A DNA stretch of 64,000 nt from Bacillus sp. BHET2 (GCF_005938125.1 NZ_VCQN01000003.1:62001-126000); one strand, 5' to 3'. Counted from the stretch's first letter, positions 43,493 through 53,015 are shown. The notes: generated by a model from the sequence alone, not told the origin. Numbers and translations: made by a program.

Positions 43493-44014
43493 ATGATGAA
43501 TTATTATCAATATGGTTATCCTGCTTATTCCTATTATCGGAATGCGCCCAACATGGCATACGCTCATGTGCAGGGAGGGCCATTAGCACCAGGATTGCAG
43601 GGGTATGTTTTTTTTCGGGAAGTGCAAAATGGGGTGGAAGTATATGCTGAAGTGACAGGATTGCCTCCATATAAAGAAGGGAAGGGTGAACAAAAACCGA
43701 TTGGGCCACATGGCTTTCACCTCCATGAAAAGGGAGTTTGTGAAATAGGTGATCCAAAGGAACCTTTCACTTCTGCCGGGGGACATTGGAACCCAGCAAA
43801 TCAGCCTCATGGGAATCATGCCGGAGATTTCCCTGTTCTATTCTCAAACGATGGCTATGCCAAAATGTCCTTTTTCACGAATAAGTTTAAAGTGAAGGAC
43901 GTCATTGGAAAAGGAGTTATTATTCATCAAAACCCTGATGACTTTCGCTCGCAGCCTTCTGGAGACGCAGGAAAAAGACTGGCATGCGGAGTAATCATGG
44001 GGTATGGGATATAA
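43493..44014 (+). CDS. Cu/Zn superoxide dismutase-like protein without signal peptide
   Basis: A 173-residue SodC-family protein. All metal ligands can be placed: H76 and H78 (GFHLHE), H98 (AGGHWNP), H106, H109 and D112 (HGNHAGDF), H145 (IIHQNPDDF). Cysteines 83 and 165 can form the family disulphide. Unlike B. subtilis YojM, which lacks a copper ligand and has a lipoprotein signal, this one seems complete and starts with a Tyr-rich stretch (MMNYYQYGYPAYSYYRNAPN) and no signal peptide. That N-terminus suggests a spore coat-associated enzyme, which is inference. GGAGGGGG precedes two adjacent ATGs. Confidence 0.85.
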   Translation: MMNYYQYGYPAYSYYRNAPNMAYAHVQGGPLAPGLQGYVFFREVQNGVEVYAEVTGLPPYKEGKGEQKPIGPHGFHLHEKGVCEIGDPKEPFTSAGGHWNPANQPHGNHAGDFPVLFSNDGYAKMSFFTNKFKVKDVIGKGVIIHQNPDDFRSQPSGDAGKRLACGVIMGYGI

Positions 44015-44050
44015 AAAATGTCGACCCATTAGTCGGGTCGACATTTTAAA
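44015..44050. terminator. Terminator after SOD-like gene
   Basis: AAAATGTCGACCC and GGGTCGACATTTT form a perfect 13-bp stem. Confidence 0.85.
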
Positions 44051-44109
44051 GTTAGAAAGAATAAGCGTAGGTTTCATTCATATCTGGCAGCTATATCCGT
44101 CTCATTCAC

Positions 44110-45453
44110 TTAAAATACACCAAGTACATCAAGCATCACAACAATGATTAGGACTGGTGCCACAAAACGGATCAGGAAGTACCATGTTTCGAATAATCCC
44201 CGTTTCAACCCGCTTCCTAGCTTTAATTCTTCATATAGAGCAGTTTTTTTCATTTTCATCGGCACGAATAGTGCAATGAGTAAGGCTCCTATTGGAAGCA
44301 ATACATTGCTGACGGCGAAATCAGCTAAGTCGAAAATGGTTTTTCCAAATAGGGTGATATCACCAAGGATTCCGAAAGATAATGCAGATGGAATACCACA
44401 AACAAAAATCGCAAGACCGATAATCCAAGACCATTTCACGCGTTTTTCTTGTTCCCCTTTTGAAATGACCGATACGATGATTTCAAGCATTGAAAACGCA
44501 GAAGTCAAGGCTGCGAATAAAAATAGGACAAGGAATGCAACGAAGAAGAACATCCCGAAAGGCAACTGGCTGAAGACGGTAGGCAGTACATTGAATAGTA
44601 GTACAGGACCGGCTCCTGGCTCTAAGTCAAAGGCAAAGACGGCAGGGAAAATGGCTAAGCCCGCTAACAGGACGATGAAAATATTCATCGCAACAATTGA
44701 GATGGCCGACCTAGGCAGACTTTGTGTTTTAGGTAAGTAAGAGCTGTAGGTCACCATGACTGAAACACCGACACTCAATGTGAAAAACGATTGTCCCATC
44801 GCTTCTAAAATCGTCTGGGACGTTACTTTGGAAAAGTCAGGTTGAAGTAAAAAAGTAATTCCTTCAACTGCTCCATCAAGTGTTACGGCCCGTATGACTA
44901 AGAAAATAAATAAGATAAATAATGCCGGCATCATAATTTTACTGGCCAGTTCAATTCCCTTTTGAACCCCTTTTGCTACCACAATAATGGTCATTAAAAT
45001 GAAGAGAAATTGAACGAATACACTGGTAGCCGGATTGGAAATCGTTGCACCGAATACCTCCGCATATTGATCCGATGAAAGGTGATTTAATTGCCCGGTT
45101 ACGGCTTTGAATAAATAAACAACGATCCATCCGCCGATTACACTGTAGAAGGAGAGTAAGATAAAGGATGTAATCATCCCAAGAATCCCAACCCAGTGCC
45201 ACTTCGATCCGGGAGCTATTTTTCGATACGAATCAACCGCGTTGCTCCCAGCGGTCCGTCCAATTGAGAACTCGGCCAATAGTAATGGAAGTCCAAGTAG
45301 TAAAGTAAATAAGATGAAGATCAGGAAAAAAGCGCCGCCTCCATTTTGACCGGCAGTGTAAGGGAATTTCCATATGGCCCCCAATCCGATTGCAGACCCG
45401 GCGGCTGCCAGGATAAAGCCGATTTTTGATGACCATTGTTCACGCTGACTCAT
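44110..45453 (-). CDS. Sodium-dependent amino acid transporter (NSS family)
   Basis: A 447-residue neurotransmitter:sodium symporter-type protein with 11-12 helices (B. subtilis YocR and YhdH are 445-451). The first helix reads [32 protein letters not shown], with the unwound [10 protein letters not shown] segment that holds sodium and substrate in LeuT. AAAGGAGAA precedes the ATG at 45451-45453; upstream codons are ignored. It lies directly behind a T-box leader, so it is made when the matching tRNA is uncharged, and the specifier reads best as Phe. Confidence 0.9.
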   Translation of the reverse strand: MSQREQWSSKIGFILAAAGSAIGLGAIWKFPYTAGQNGGGAFFLIFILFTLLLGLPLLLAEFSIGRTAGSNAVDSYRKIAPGSKWHWVGILGMITSFILLSFYSVIGGWIVVYLFKAVTGQLNHLSSDQYAEVFGATISNPATSVFVQFLFILMTIIVVAKGVQKGIELASKIMMPALFILFIFLVIRAVTLDGAVEGITFLLQPDFSKVTSQTILEAMGQSFFTLSVGVSVMVTYSSYLPKTQSLPRSAISIVAMNIFIVLLAGLAIFPAVFAFDLEPGAGPVLLFNVLPTVFSQLPFGMFFFVAFLVLFLFAALTSAFSMLEIIVSVISKGEQEKRVKWSWIIGLAIFVCGIPSALSFGILGDITLFGKTIFDLADFAVSNVLLPIGALLIALFVPMKMKKTALYEELKLGSGLKRGLFETWYFLIRFVAPVLIIVVMLDVLGVF

Positions 45454-45505
45454 TTTTATTCTCCTTTCTGTTTTTAATTGATGCGTGGGGAGATATTTGA
45501 ACAAA

Positions 45506-45745
45506 TAAAAAAATCGCCCCTACATATCGTAGGGACGATTTGAATATCGCGGTACCACCCTAGTTATGAGAAAAACATCTTTCTCATCACTCTTCACACA
45601 TAACGGCATTCACCGTCTTTTGATCTCGTCAAAAGAAGCTCCGGAATCGAAATTCACTAAAACATCTTTGTACCGATTCACACCAACCATCGGCTCTCTT
45701 CAACAGGGAAATGTTTGCTACTAGTTTCCTTCAAAGCTTATTCAA
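45506..45745 (-). ncRNA. T-box leader of the NSS transporter, Phe-type specifier likely
   Basis: On the minus strand the T-box AGGGTGGTACCGCG is at about 45549-45562, followed by a terminator AATCGTCCCTAC / GTAGGGGCGATT with T7 at 45507-45540. Stem I is anchored by AAGCTTT (45733-45739) and GGAGCTT, with GAGAG bulge and GGTTGGTG distal loop. The loop-E pair AGTA/GAA is present; the bases after GAA read TTTCG, so the specifier is UUC (or UUU), both Phe. Confidence 0.9.
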
Positions 45746-45761
45746 TATTAGGTTATTCAAT

Positions 45762-45790
45762 TTTTATCATGAATTAAATCAACTTGTCAA
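45762..45790 (-). promoter_or_regulatory. Promoter of the T-box leader
   Basis: On the minus strand TTGACA (45785-45790), 17 bases, ATAAAA (45762-45767); the transcript would start close to 45755, just before stem I. Confidence 0.55.
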
Positions 45791-46001
45791 TCTATTTTGG
45801 GAAAAGGTGTGAGAATTGTCTGGGAATGGTGGGGGTTTTTGGATTTAGTTAGGAGGTGGGGGTACCAGGTACAACAAGGTCAAATTGACCTGGTGCATCA
45901 AAAGGGTACTACATAGAGATCATACATCCTATCCCCGTCCCATTGAGTTCCACTTTTTTCTCAAGTAGAATAAAGAAAAGTCGAATGAAAAGGTGTTTTA
46001 G

Positions 46002-47117
46002 ATGAAATCATATATTATCATTGGTGCCGGCATCCTGGGCGCGTCTACAGCGTACCATCTTGCTAAAGCCGGTGCTGCAGTCACTGTCGTAGACCGTCAC
46101 GAACCAGGACAGGCGACAGGTGCCGCCGCCGGGATCGTCTGTCCGTGGCTGTCACAGCGCAGGAATAAAGTGTGGTATCGGATGGCAAAGGGTGGAGCGA
46201 AATATTATCCGGACATCATCCGACAGCTTGAAGCGGACGGCGAAACTGAAACAGGTTATAAGCGTGTAGGGGCGATCAGCCTTCATACGGATGAAAATAA
46301 GCTTCAAAAAATGGTTGAAAGAGCCGAGAAGCGCAGGGAGGACGCCCCGGAAATCGGAGATCTCACCCTTCTGACTTCAGAGGAAACACGTCAGCATTTT
46401 CCGTTGCTCTCTGAAGAATATCGTGCCGTTCATGTTAGTGGCGCTGCGCGAGTGGATGGAAGATTGTTACGTGATGCTCTTTTGAACGGTGCTAAAAAGC
46501 ACGGAGCTTCATTTCGTAAAGGTGATGCCAGGTTGTTAAACGACAATCATAGGATCAGTGGCGTCAAACTAGGTGAGGAAATCCTTTCGGCGGACGGAGT
46601 GGTTGTGACAGCGGGCGCGTGGGCGAAAGAGCTTTTTCAACCCTTGGGGATAAACTTTCTTGTCTCCTCCCAAAAAGCGCAAATTCTCCATTTGGAAGTT
46701 GGCGAAAGAGAGACTGTAGATTGGCCGGTCGTCATGCCGCCTAATGATCAATACCTTCTTGCGTTTCCAGAAGGAAGAGTCGTAGCCGGAGCGACACATG
46801 AAAATGATGTAGGCTTAGATTACCGGGTAACAGCTGGAGGACTCCATGAAATTCTCGACAAAGCGATAGAGGTTGCTCCGGGAATTGTGGATGGGACAAT
46901 ACTGGAGTCGAGGGTTGGGTTTCGCCCCTTTACTCCGGGCTTTCTCCCGGTTTTCGGTGCAATGCCTGGATTCAGTGACGTGTGGGTGGCGAATGGTCTT
47001 GGGGCATCTGGGTTGACGGTTGGACCATATCTTGGTTCGGAGCTTGCCAAACTGGTGCTAGGTGAACCTACTGAGCTCAATCCTGCCGACTATGATGTAG
47101 CTCTTGCAATCGAATGA
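46002..47117 (+). CDS. FAD-dependent oxidoreductase (D-amino acid oxidase family)
   Basis: A 371-residue DAO-fold flavoprotein. The dinucleotide-binding start IIGAGILGASTAYHLAKAGAAVTVVDR is intact with its acidic end, and AAAGIVCPWLSQRRN continues the FAD site. The C-terminal VGFRPFTPGFLPVFGAMPGF and GASGLTVGPYLG close it. It probably oxidises an amine or imino acid; the substrate is unknown. The ribosome site AAAAGGTG is modest. It is a single gene between the T-box region and yfmM. Confidence 0.85.
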   Translation: MKSYIIIGAGILGASTAYHLAKAGAAVTVVDRHEPGQATGAAAGIVCPWLSQRRNKVWYRMAKGGAKYYPDIIRQLEADGETETGYKRVGAISLHTDENKLQKMVERAEKRREDAPEIGDLTLLTSEETRQHFPLLSEEYRAVHVSGAARVDGRLLRDALLNGAKKHGASFRKGDARLLNDNHRISGVKLGEEILSADGVVVTAGAWAKELFQPLGINFLVSSQKAQILHLEVGERETVDWPVVMPPNDQYLLAFPEGRVVAGATHENDVGLDYRVTAGGLHEILDKAIEVAPGIVDGTILESRVGFRPFTPGFLPVFGAMPGFSDVWVANGLGASGLTVGPYLGSELAKLVLGEPTELNPADYDVALAIE

Positions 47118-47220
47118 AAAAAGAAAAAAACACTAGCTCAATTCCCTCTATCTTCTAAGTGGAATGACCCTTATAATGGAGGAAGCGAATTTTAGTATAG
47201 GAAGAAAAGGTGTTTAGAAT

Positions 47221-48777
47221 ATGAGTTTATTAACAGTTCAAAATTTAACCCACGGTTTCGGTGACCGTGCGATTTTTAATGACGTTTCTTTCCGTTTGTT
47301 AAAGGGTGAGCACATCGGCTTGATCGGTGCAAATGGAGAAGGAAAGTCTACATTTATGAATATCATTACCGGGAAGCTTGAGCCTGATGAAGGTAAAGTG
47401 GAATGGGCAAAGCGGAGCCGTATTGGTTATTTAGATCAACATGCACAGCTTAAGCAAGGCATGACGATTCGGGATGTGTTGAAGACAGCATTCCAATACT
47501 TGTTTGACATGGAAACTGAAATGAATGAGCTCTTTGCCAAGATGGGAGAAGCATCTCCTGAAGAGTTGGAAGAATTACTGGAAGAAACCGGGACGCTCCA
47601 AGATGCCCTGACGAATAATGATTTTTATATTATCGATGCAAAGGTGGAAGAAATCGGCCGTGGCCTCGGATTAGACGATATTGGGTTGGAAAAGGATGTC
47701 CACGATCTAAGTGGAGGTCAGCGGACGAAAGTCTTACTGGCTAAGCTTTTACTTGAAAAACCGGATATCCTCCTTCTTGATGAGCCTACTAACTATCTTG
47801 ACGAGCAGCATATTACCTGGTTAAAACGCTACCTGCAAGAATATGAAAACGCGTTTATCTTGATCTCACATGATATTCCATTCTTAAATAGTGTCATTAA
47901 TCTTATTTATCATATGGAAAATCAGGAATTGAATCGTTATGCAGGGGATTATCATGAATTCAAGCGAGTCCATGAAATGAAAAAGCAGCAGCTTGAGTCT
48001 GCTTTCAAGAGACAGCAGAAGGAAATTTCCGAGCTGAAGGATTTCGTTGCCCGTAACAAAGCCCGTGTGTCGACAAGGAATATGGCTATGTCCCGTCAGA
48101 AGAAACTGGATAAGATGGATATGATCGAACTGGCCGGTGAGAAACCGAAGCCTGAGTTCCATTTTAAACTAGCACGAACCGCCGGCAGGGTTATTTTTGA
48201 AACGAAGGATCTTGTAATTGGGTATGATGAGCCATTATCCAAACCTCTCAACCTCAAGATGGAACGTGGTCAGAAGATTGCTCTATCAGGAGCCAACGGA
48301 ATCGGGAAGACGACTTTATTACGAAGTATTTTAGGCGAAATCAAACCCATTTCAGGTACGGTGGAGCTTGGAGACTATCTCCATGTCGGTTATTTCGAAC
48401 AGGAAATCAAGACGAAAACTAACCATACGTGTATTGAGGAAGTATGGAACGAGTTCCCGTCATTCAATCAAGCGGAAGTGCGTGCGGCCCTTGCAAAATG
48501 CGGCTTGACTACCAAGCATATCGAAAGCAAGGTAGAAGTACTGAGCGGTGGAGAGAAAGCGAAGGTACGTCTTTGTAAACTAATGAATAAAGAATCGAAC
48601 GTTCTTGTATTTGATGAGCCAACCAACCACTTGGATGTTGATGCGAAAGAAGAATTGAAACGTGCCCTGAAGGAATACAAAGGCACCGTCCTCTTAATCA
48701 GTCACGAACCTGAATTCTACCTGGATGTAGCGACAGAAGTATGGAACTGTGAAGACTGGACGACGAAATTATTTTAA
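47221..48777 (+). CDS. yfmM: ABC-F ribosome-associated ATPase YfmM
   Basis: A 518-residue soluble protein with two ABC domains and no membrane part, exactly the length of B. subtilis YfmM. Both sites are complete: Walker A GANGEGKST and GANGIGKTT, signatures LSGGQRTK and LSGGEKAK, Walker B LLLDEPTNYLD and LVFDEPTNHLD. The interdomain linker is Lys/Gln-rich (KRQQKEISELKDFVARNKARVSTRN), as in ABC-F factors that bind the ribosomal E site. Role is in translation or antibiotic tolerance. Confidence 0.92.
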   Translation: MSLLTVQNLTHGFGDRAIFNDVSFRLLKGEHIGLIGANGEGKSTFMNIITGKLEPDEGKVEWAKRSRIGYLDQHAQLKQGMTIRDVLKTAFQYLFDMETEMNELFAKMGEASPEELEELLEETGTLQDALTNNDFYIIDAKVEEIGRGLGLDDIGLEKDVHDLSGGQRTKVLLAKLLLEKPDILLLDEPTNYLDEQHITWLKRYLQEYENAFILISHDIPFLNSVINLIYHMENQELNRYAGDYHEFKRVHEMKKQQLESAFKRQQKEISELKDFVARNKARVSTRNMAMSRQKKLDKMDMIELAGEKPKPEFHFKLARTAGRVIFETKDLVIGYDEPLSKPLNLKMERGQKIALSGANGIGKTTLLRSILGEIKPISGTVELGDYLHVGYFEQEIKTKTNHTCIEEVWNEFPSFNQAEVRAALAKCGLTTKHIESKVEVLSGGEKAKVRLCKLMNKESNVLVFDEPTNHLDVDAKEELKRALKEYKGTVLLISHEPEFYLDVATEVWNCEDWTTKLF

Positions 48778-48849
48778 TCAAAGGCTATTTTCGCAAAGAT
48801 TGTTGTTTTCTAACATAGGAACTGCCAAGGCTCTGTCTATGAGTGAATG

Positions 48850-48943
48850 CGGTAGATGGTGAGGGAAACGGCTTCGCTTTCCGGCGGACGAACGGCCAAG
48901 CCTCCTCCCACGTTTGAAACACGAGGGAGGAGGCTTTTTAAAA
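48850..48943 (+). repeat. Bacillaceae dispersed repeat ending in a terminator
   Basis: The segment GGCTTCGCTTTCCGGCGGACGAACGGCCAAGCCTCC... (48866 onward) resembles the CTTCGCTTTCCGCGGGCG...GAGCCTCCTC repeat common between Bacillaceae genes. Its end forms AAGCCTCCTCCC / GGGAGGAGGCTT with T5 (48899-48941), which works as the yfmM terminator. Confidence 0.6.
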
Positions 48944-49014
48944 TCTTTTGGTATGATTAGAAAAATCTTCGGCATCCTCTAACCTATCACTAATATTTAC
49001 AAAGAGCTTCAAAA

Positions 49015-49707
49015 CTACTCTACTAAAACCGACTCCAAAGAAGAATATCCTTTATCCTCTAAGCGTAAATCATCGAAGCTGTGCTTCATATGAAGGTCAA
49101 TTAATTCTAGGAGTGTTTCCTGATCCTTGTTTTCAATTGCCTTCACCATTTCTTCGTGTTCACGAAATCGGACATTTTCACCTGGCTCAACATGATAAAA
49201 CACATCAAATAAAAACAGATAGACATTGGATTGAGTAAGCATTTCATCCATATAACGCATCAGGAATTTATTGCCACTCACTTCAGCGAGGAATAAATGG
49301 AATTGTTTATTGAGTTCAACATATTTTAACAGGTTCTTCTGTTTGTAGGTTTCTTGTTCTTCTTCAAGAAACGCATAAAGCTTCGGTAAATCGGACTTTT
49401 TCACTTTAGGGAGCCCGTACTTCACAGTCAGGAATTCTATTTCTTTTCTTAATTCAAAGAAAGAAATAATCTCTTCCCTTGTAGGATGGACGACAAAAGC
49501 TCCACGATTCGGGATGATCTGAACAAGGCCTTCTGTTTGCAGCCGCTTCAACGCATGTCTGATGGGGGTCCTGCTCACAGCCATTTTTTCAGAAATGATT
49601 TGCTCGACAAGCTGGGTCCCTGGTGCAATCTTTCGGGCCAATAACGCGTCCTTCAGATGGTCATATACTCTTAGCTCTGTGGTCTGTCTCTTCTTCACGG
49701 TCATCAT
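49015..49707 (-). CDS. GntR-family regulator with FCD domain (FadR/VanR type)
   Basis: A 230-residue repressor: N-terminal winged HTH (about 10-75; EQIISEKMAVSRTPIRHALKRLQTEGLVQIIPNRGAFV) and C-terminal all-helical FCD domain (about 85-215) with metal/ligand residues in the usual places (the HLFLAEVSGNKFL and DLHMKHSFDDL segments). Such proteins bind organic acids. The target is not obvious; the adjacent YitT gene is one candidate. Ribosome site is weak. Confidence 0.88.
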   Translation of the reverse strand: MMTVKKRQTTELRVYDHLKDALLARKIAPGTQLVEQIISEKMAVSRTPIRHALKRLQTEGLVQIIPNRGAFVVHPTREEIISFFELRKEIEFLTVKYGLPKVKKSDLPKLYAFLEEEQETYKQKNLLKYVELNKQFHLFLAEVSGNKFLMRYMDEMLTQSNVYLFLFDVFYHVEPGENVRFREHEEMVKAIENKDQETLLELIDLHMKHSFDDLRLEDKGYSSLESVLVE

Positions 49708-49748
49708 CCATTCAATCTAAAATTTCCTACTGTCTATCATATATGAAA

Positions 49749-49806
49749 AAGAGGCTGATCCAAAATCAGGTGCCTTCTATATGAAGACACCTGAATGAAC
49801 CAGCCT
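49749..49806 (-). terminator. Terminator of the YitT gene
   Basis: AAAGGCTGGTTC and the complementary GATCAGCCTCTTT at the ends with an inner TCAGGTGTCTTC / GAAGGCACCTGA stem, T run on the minus strand. Confidence 0.75.
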
Positions 49807-49807
49807 T

Positions 49808-50653
49808 TTAAGCAAATGATTTAAAGTTTTGGCCCCAAATTTCGTTCATTTTGTGAACCGTAATGAATGCTTTCTCATCGGTGGATTTAATGTAGGATTT
49901 CAATTGGGAGAATTCCTTGCGTCCAACAATGGTGGTGATGACCTCTTTTTGATCATCCGAGAAAGCACCTTTGGCTGAATGCACGGTAGCTCCTTTTTCA
50001 AGGTCTAAGACGATGAACTCCTTGATTTCTTCACTATGCTCACTAATGATCACCACTTCTTTGTTCTCATTGAAAAACTGAAGGGTGCGATCAATCATCA
50101 TCCCTTTTAACAGCAGTCCAAAGAAGGCATACAATCCAATTTGGAGTCCAAAGAACCACGTTGACGCAATGACAATGAGAATGTCGGAAGCGAGAACCGC
50201 CCGGCCAAGGTCAAGACCTGTGAACCTATGGATGATTTTTGCCAGCACCCCGGTTCCACCTGCGGACGCTTCCTGATTAAAGATCAGAGCAACTCCGATG
50301 GCTCCTATGAGCGTCCCGATTACAATCTGAATGAGAACATCATGGCCGATGGGGTTTTGGAGGGGATGAAACACCTCTAACCCCCAAACCATTCCGCTGA
50401 GTGTAAGACTTGCGAATACGGATTTAACACCAAAACTCGGACCGAGCAATACCAAACCGAGAATGAATAAAATCATATCAAGTGTAAACATGATAACTCC
50501 GACAGGTAAGTCTATGAATTGCGCCAACACGATGCCTGCTCCGCTCGTACCACCTGTGCCGACTTTATTTGGTGACAAGAAAAAATGTATATTCAGTGCA
50601 ATTAAAAAAGCACCAAGGCTTATATTTAATAAGGATTGAACTTGTTTCATCAT
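49808..50653 (-). CDS. YitT-family membrane protein (DUF2179)
   Basis: A 281-residue protein with five membrane helices (GTGGTSGAGIVLAQFI is the first family motif; a second appears as EASAGGTGVLAKIIHRFTG) and a soluble C-terminal DUF2179 domain of about 80 residues. Function unknown in Bacillus. AAGGAGC lies before two adjacent ATGs. It is a single-gene unit. Confidence 0.9.
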   Translation of the reverse strand: MMKQVQSLLNISLGAFLIALNIHFFLSPNKVGTGGTSGAGIVLAQFIDLPVGVIMFTLDMILFILGLVLLGPSFGVKSVFASLTLSGMVWGLEVFHPLQNPIGHDVLIQIVIGTLIGAIGVALIFNQEASAGGTGVLAKIIHRFTGLDLGRAVLASDILIVIASTWFFGLQIGLYAFFGLLLKGMMIDRTLQFFNENKEVVIISEHSEEIKEFIVLDLEKGATVHSAKGAFSDDQKEVITTIVGRKEFSQLKSYIKSTDEKAFITVHKMNEIWGQNFKSFA

Positions 50654-50823
50654 GCAGCAAGCTCCTTTTTAGTAACGGTAGTTTGAAAAACAATCAACCC
50701 GATTATAAAGAGTGAAGAACAGGATGTAAATGATAAATTTCCATGTAAGCATTTACTTATAAAAGTTTTTATAATGGATGTTTTCTGACTATTTATAAGG
50801 CGGAATTTGATGAGAAAAAGATG

Positions 50824-50852
50824 TTGACTTTTTTGGGTCACCTCATTAATAT
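50824..50852 (+). promoter_or_regulatory. Promoter of the marR-MFS operon
   Basis: TTGACT (50824-50829), 17 bases, TAATAT (50847-50852); the -10 box lies in the palindrome described next. Confidence 0.65.
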
Positions 50853-50872
50853 TTAAATAGGTTAAATATTAA
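50846..50872. promoter_or_regulatory. Perfect palindromic MarR operator
   Basis: TTAATATTTAA, spacer ATAGG, TTAAATATTAA: an 11-bp perfect inverted repeat over the -10 box of the operon, ideal for autorepression by the MarR protein. Confidence 0.7.
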
Positions 50873-50899
50873 TTGATTGAAATGAAGTGGAGGAATAAA

Positions 50900-51355
50900 G
50901 TGAACTCTGAACATATCCAGCATTCATATATAGATCGCTTGTTTGCCGCTTTTCAGGTTTCGAATCGGCATATTCAGCAAGAGATGTCCTCTCAATTAAA
51001 AGACATGAATCTGACCGTGCCACAGTTTTATATCCTGTATCTCTTGTCTGCATCAGAACGTATCAAGTCAACGGAATTAGCGGAAAAGTTAGAAGTTAAG
51101 CCGAGTGCTATCACAGTAATGATCGACCGTTTGCTGAAACATAACCTCGTTGTCAGGGAGAGAGATGAGAATGACAGGAGAATTGTAAATTTAATGCTTT
51201 CATCTGAGGGGCGAGAGGTTTATGAGAAAGCGAAGGACATGAGAAGGAAAGTCTTCTCACGTTACCTAGCATATCTTGATGAAGAAGATGTCGATCAGCT
51301 TGTATCGATTTACGAAAAGCTGGCTGCAGCTGTAGAGAACATTTCAGAAGAATAA
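50900..51355 (+). CDS. MarR-family transcriptional regulator
   Basis: A 151-residue repressor. Winged HTH at about 50-105 (KSTELAEKLEVKPSAITVMIDRLLKHNLVVRERDENDRRIVNLML) with the DxRxxxxxLT-type wing. GGAGG lies 6 bases before the GTG at 50900; the longer frame from 50873 would overlap the operator. It precedes a 14-helix MFS exporter by 13 bases and should repress both genes until a toxic ligand binds. Confidence 0.9.
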   Translation: MNSEHIQHSYIDRLFAAFQVSNRHIQQEMSSQLKDMNLTVPQFYILYLLSASERIKSTELAEKLEVKPSAITVMIDRLLKHNLVVRERDENDRRIVNLMLSSEGREVYEKAKDMRRKVFSRYLAYLDEEDVDQLVSIYEKLAAAVENISEE

Positions 51356-51368
51356 GGAGAGAACAATA

Positions 51369-52970
51369 ATGACAGTACAACAACCAGGGATCAATAGACG
51401 CTTAGTTCTGACCGGTTTGATTATCGGTATGTTCTTTAGTGCCCTTGAACAAACGGTAGTCGGGACAGCTATGCCGACAATCATCGCTGAACTGAACGGA
51501 TTTTCCATCTTTGCATGGGTAACCACAGCTTATTTAATTACGTCCACGACAGTTACACCGATCGTTGGGAAATTATCGGATTTATATGGAAGACGTTTAT
51601 TGTATTTAATCGGAGTCATCATTTTTATTATCGGATCTGGCCTTTGTGCCACAGCTAGTTCCATGGAGCAACTCGTTCTCTATCGTGGACTGCAAGGGAT
51701 TGGCGGAGGAATGATTATGCCACTGTCCCAAACCATCATTGGGGATATCTTCACAGCTGAGCAGCGTGCCAAGTGGCAAGGTGTGTTCGGGGCGTTATTC
51801 GGTTTAAGCTCTGTCATCGGACCCTTCATTGGCGGCTTTATCGTTGATACAATCAGCTGGCATTGGATTTTCTTAATTAATGTACCATTTGGATTACTAT
51901 CGGCACTTCTATTATTCGTTGGTCTGAAGTATGAAAATGTAGGTCGCCCGACAGATAAGGTAAGCATCGACTACTTAGGGATCATCACCCTTATTCCGGC
52001 ATTGGTCTTATTATTGATTGGCTTGAATTTCGGTGGGGACAAATTCGATTGGGCTTCAGGAACAAGCTTTATGCTTTTTGGTGGATCGATTGCCTTACTG
52101 CTATTGTTTGGTTTTATTGAAAACAAAGCGAAAGAACCGATTCTTGATTTAAGCCTGTTTAAAAATAGAGTATTTGCTACAACCAATGCCTTAGGTTTCC
52201 TATTGGGATTGGGGATGTTCGGTGCGATCATGTTTGTGCCGATGTTCATGCAGGGGATCCTCGGGGTTACGCCAACTCAAGCTGGATCAACCATGACGCC
52301 GATGATGATCGCCTTAATCACAGCAAGTATTATTGGCGGTAGATTATTGCTAAGATTGCAATATCGTACCGTACTTACGTCAGGAATGCTGATTACGGTT
52401 GTAGGATTCTTCTTGATGAGTACCATGGGCCCAACCTCCAAGGAATATACAGCATATTTGTATATGATTGTAATGGGATTCGGAATGGGTCTCGTGATGC
52501 CGACACTCATGATTGCGGTTCAGAATGAATTCCCAAAATCAAGACTAGGGGCTGTCACCTCATCGGCTACCTTCTTCCGCTCAATCGGAGGGACGATTGG
52601 GATAACCATATTGAACGCTGTCATGAATCAATCTCTTCAAGACAATATGAAAGAAGTGGCCGCAGGGCAACAAAATCCTGCTGCAGGTCAGATTCTTACG
52701 GATCTAAGTGAAAAAACGGATGCATTGTTCGGATTGCTAGTAACGCCAGGTTTACTGGCAGTTCCGAAAGAAATTGGGAGCATCGTGATCACTTCCATTG
52801 AAACAGCATGGTCCGATGCATTTACTACCGTCTTCTTAACAGGTTTGATCTTCATTGCAATCGGTGTAGGGGTAGCCTTATCCGTCGGGAATGGGAAGAT
52901 TAAGCGGGATAAAGAATTGCAGCAAGAAGCGTCCAAAGAAGAACCGGCACTTGAACCGGCTACAGAATAA
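51369..52970 (+). CDS. DHA2-family MFS multidrug exporter (EmrB/QacA type)
   Basis: A 533-residue protein with 14 membrane segments. Motif D1 ALEQTVVGTAMPTI near 24-37, motif A GKLSDLYGRR near 67-76 and motif C GPFIGGFIVD near 149-158 are all of DHA2 type. The C-terminus is a charged cytoplasmic tail (SKEEPALEPATE). It exports lipophilic drugs or metabolites using the proton gradient and is under the MarR gene in front. Confidence 0.92.
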   Translation: MTVQQPGINRRLVLTGLIIGMFFSALEQTVVGTAMPTIIAELNGFSIFAWVTTAYLITSTTVTPIVGKLSDLYGRRLLYLIGVIIFIIGSGLCATASSMEQLVLYRGLQGIGGGMIMPLSQTIIGDIFTAEQRAKWQGVFGALFGLSSVIGPFIGGFIVDTISWHWIFLINVPFGLLSALLLFVGLKYENVGRPTDKVSIDYLGIITLIPALVLLLIGLNFGGDKFDWASGTSFMLFGGSIALLLLFGFIENKAKEPILDLSLFKNRVFATTNALGFLLGLGMFGAIMFVPMFMQGILGVTPTQAGSTMTPMMIALITASIIGGRLLLRLQYRTVLTSGMLITVVGFFLMSTMGPTSKEYTAYLYMIVMGFGMGLVMPTLMIAVQNEFPKSRLGAVTSSATFFRSIGGTIGITILNAVMNQSLQDNMKEVAAGQQNPAAGQILTDLSEKTDALFGLLVTPGLLAVPKEIGSIVITSIETAWSDAFTTVFLTGLIFIAIGVGVALSVGNGKIKRDKELQQEASKEEPALEPATE

Positions 52971-52972
52971 AC

Positions 52973-53013
52973 AAAAAGCTTGCTTTGAATTGACTTCAAA
53001 GCAAGCTTTTTAT
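52973..53013. terminator. Terminator after MFS exporter
   Basis: AAAAAGCTTGCTTTGAA and TTCAAAGCAAGCTTTTT form a perfect 17-bp stem. It serves both convergent genes. Confidence 0.85.
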
Positions 53014-53015
53014 TC

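Noticed and set aside
44144..44740. 198-codon plus-strand frame in the NSS gene
   Set aside because: It is the antisense shadow of a well-supported transporter gene with a T-box leader.
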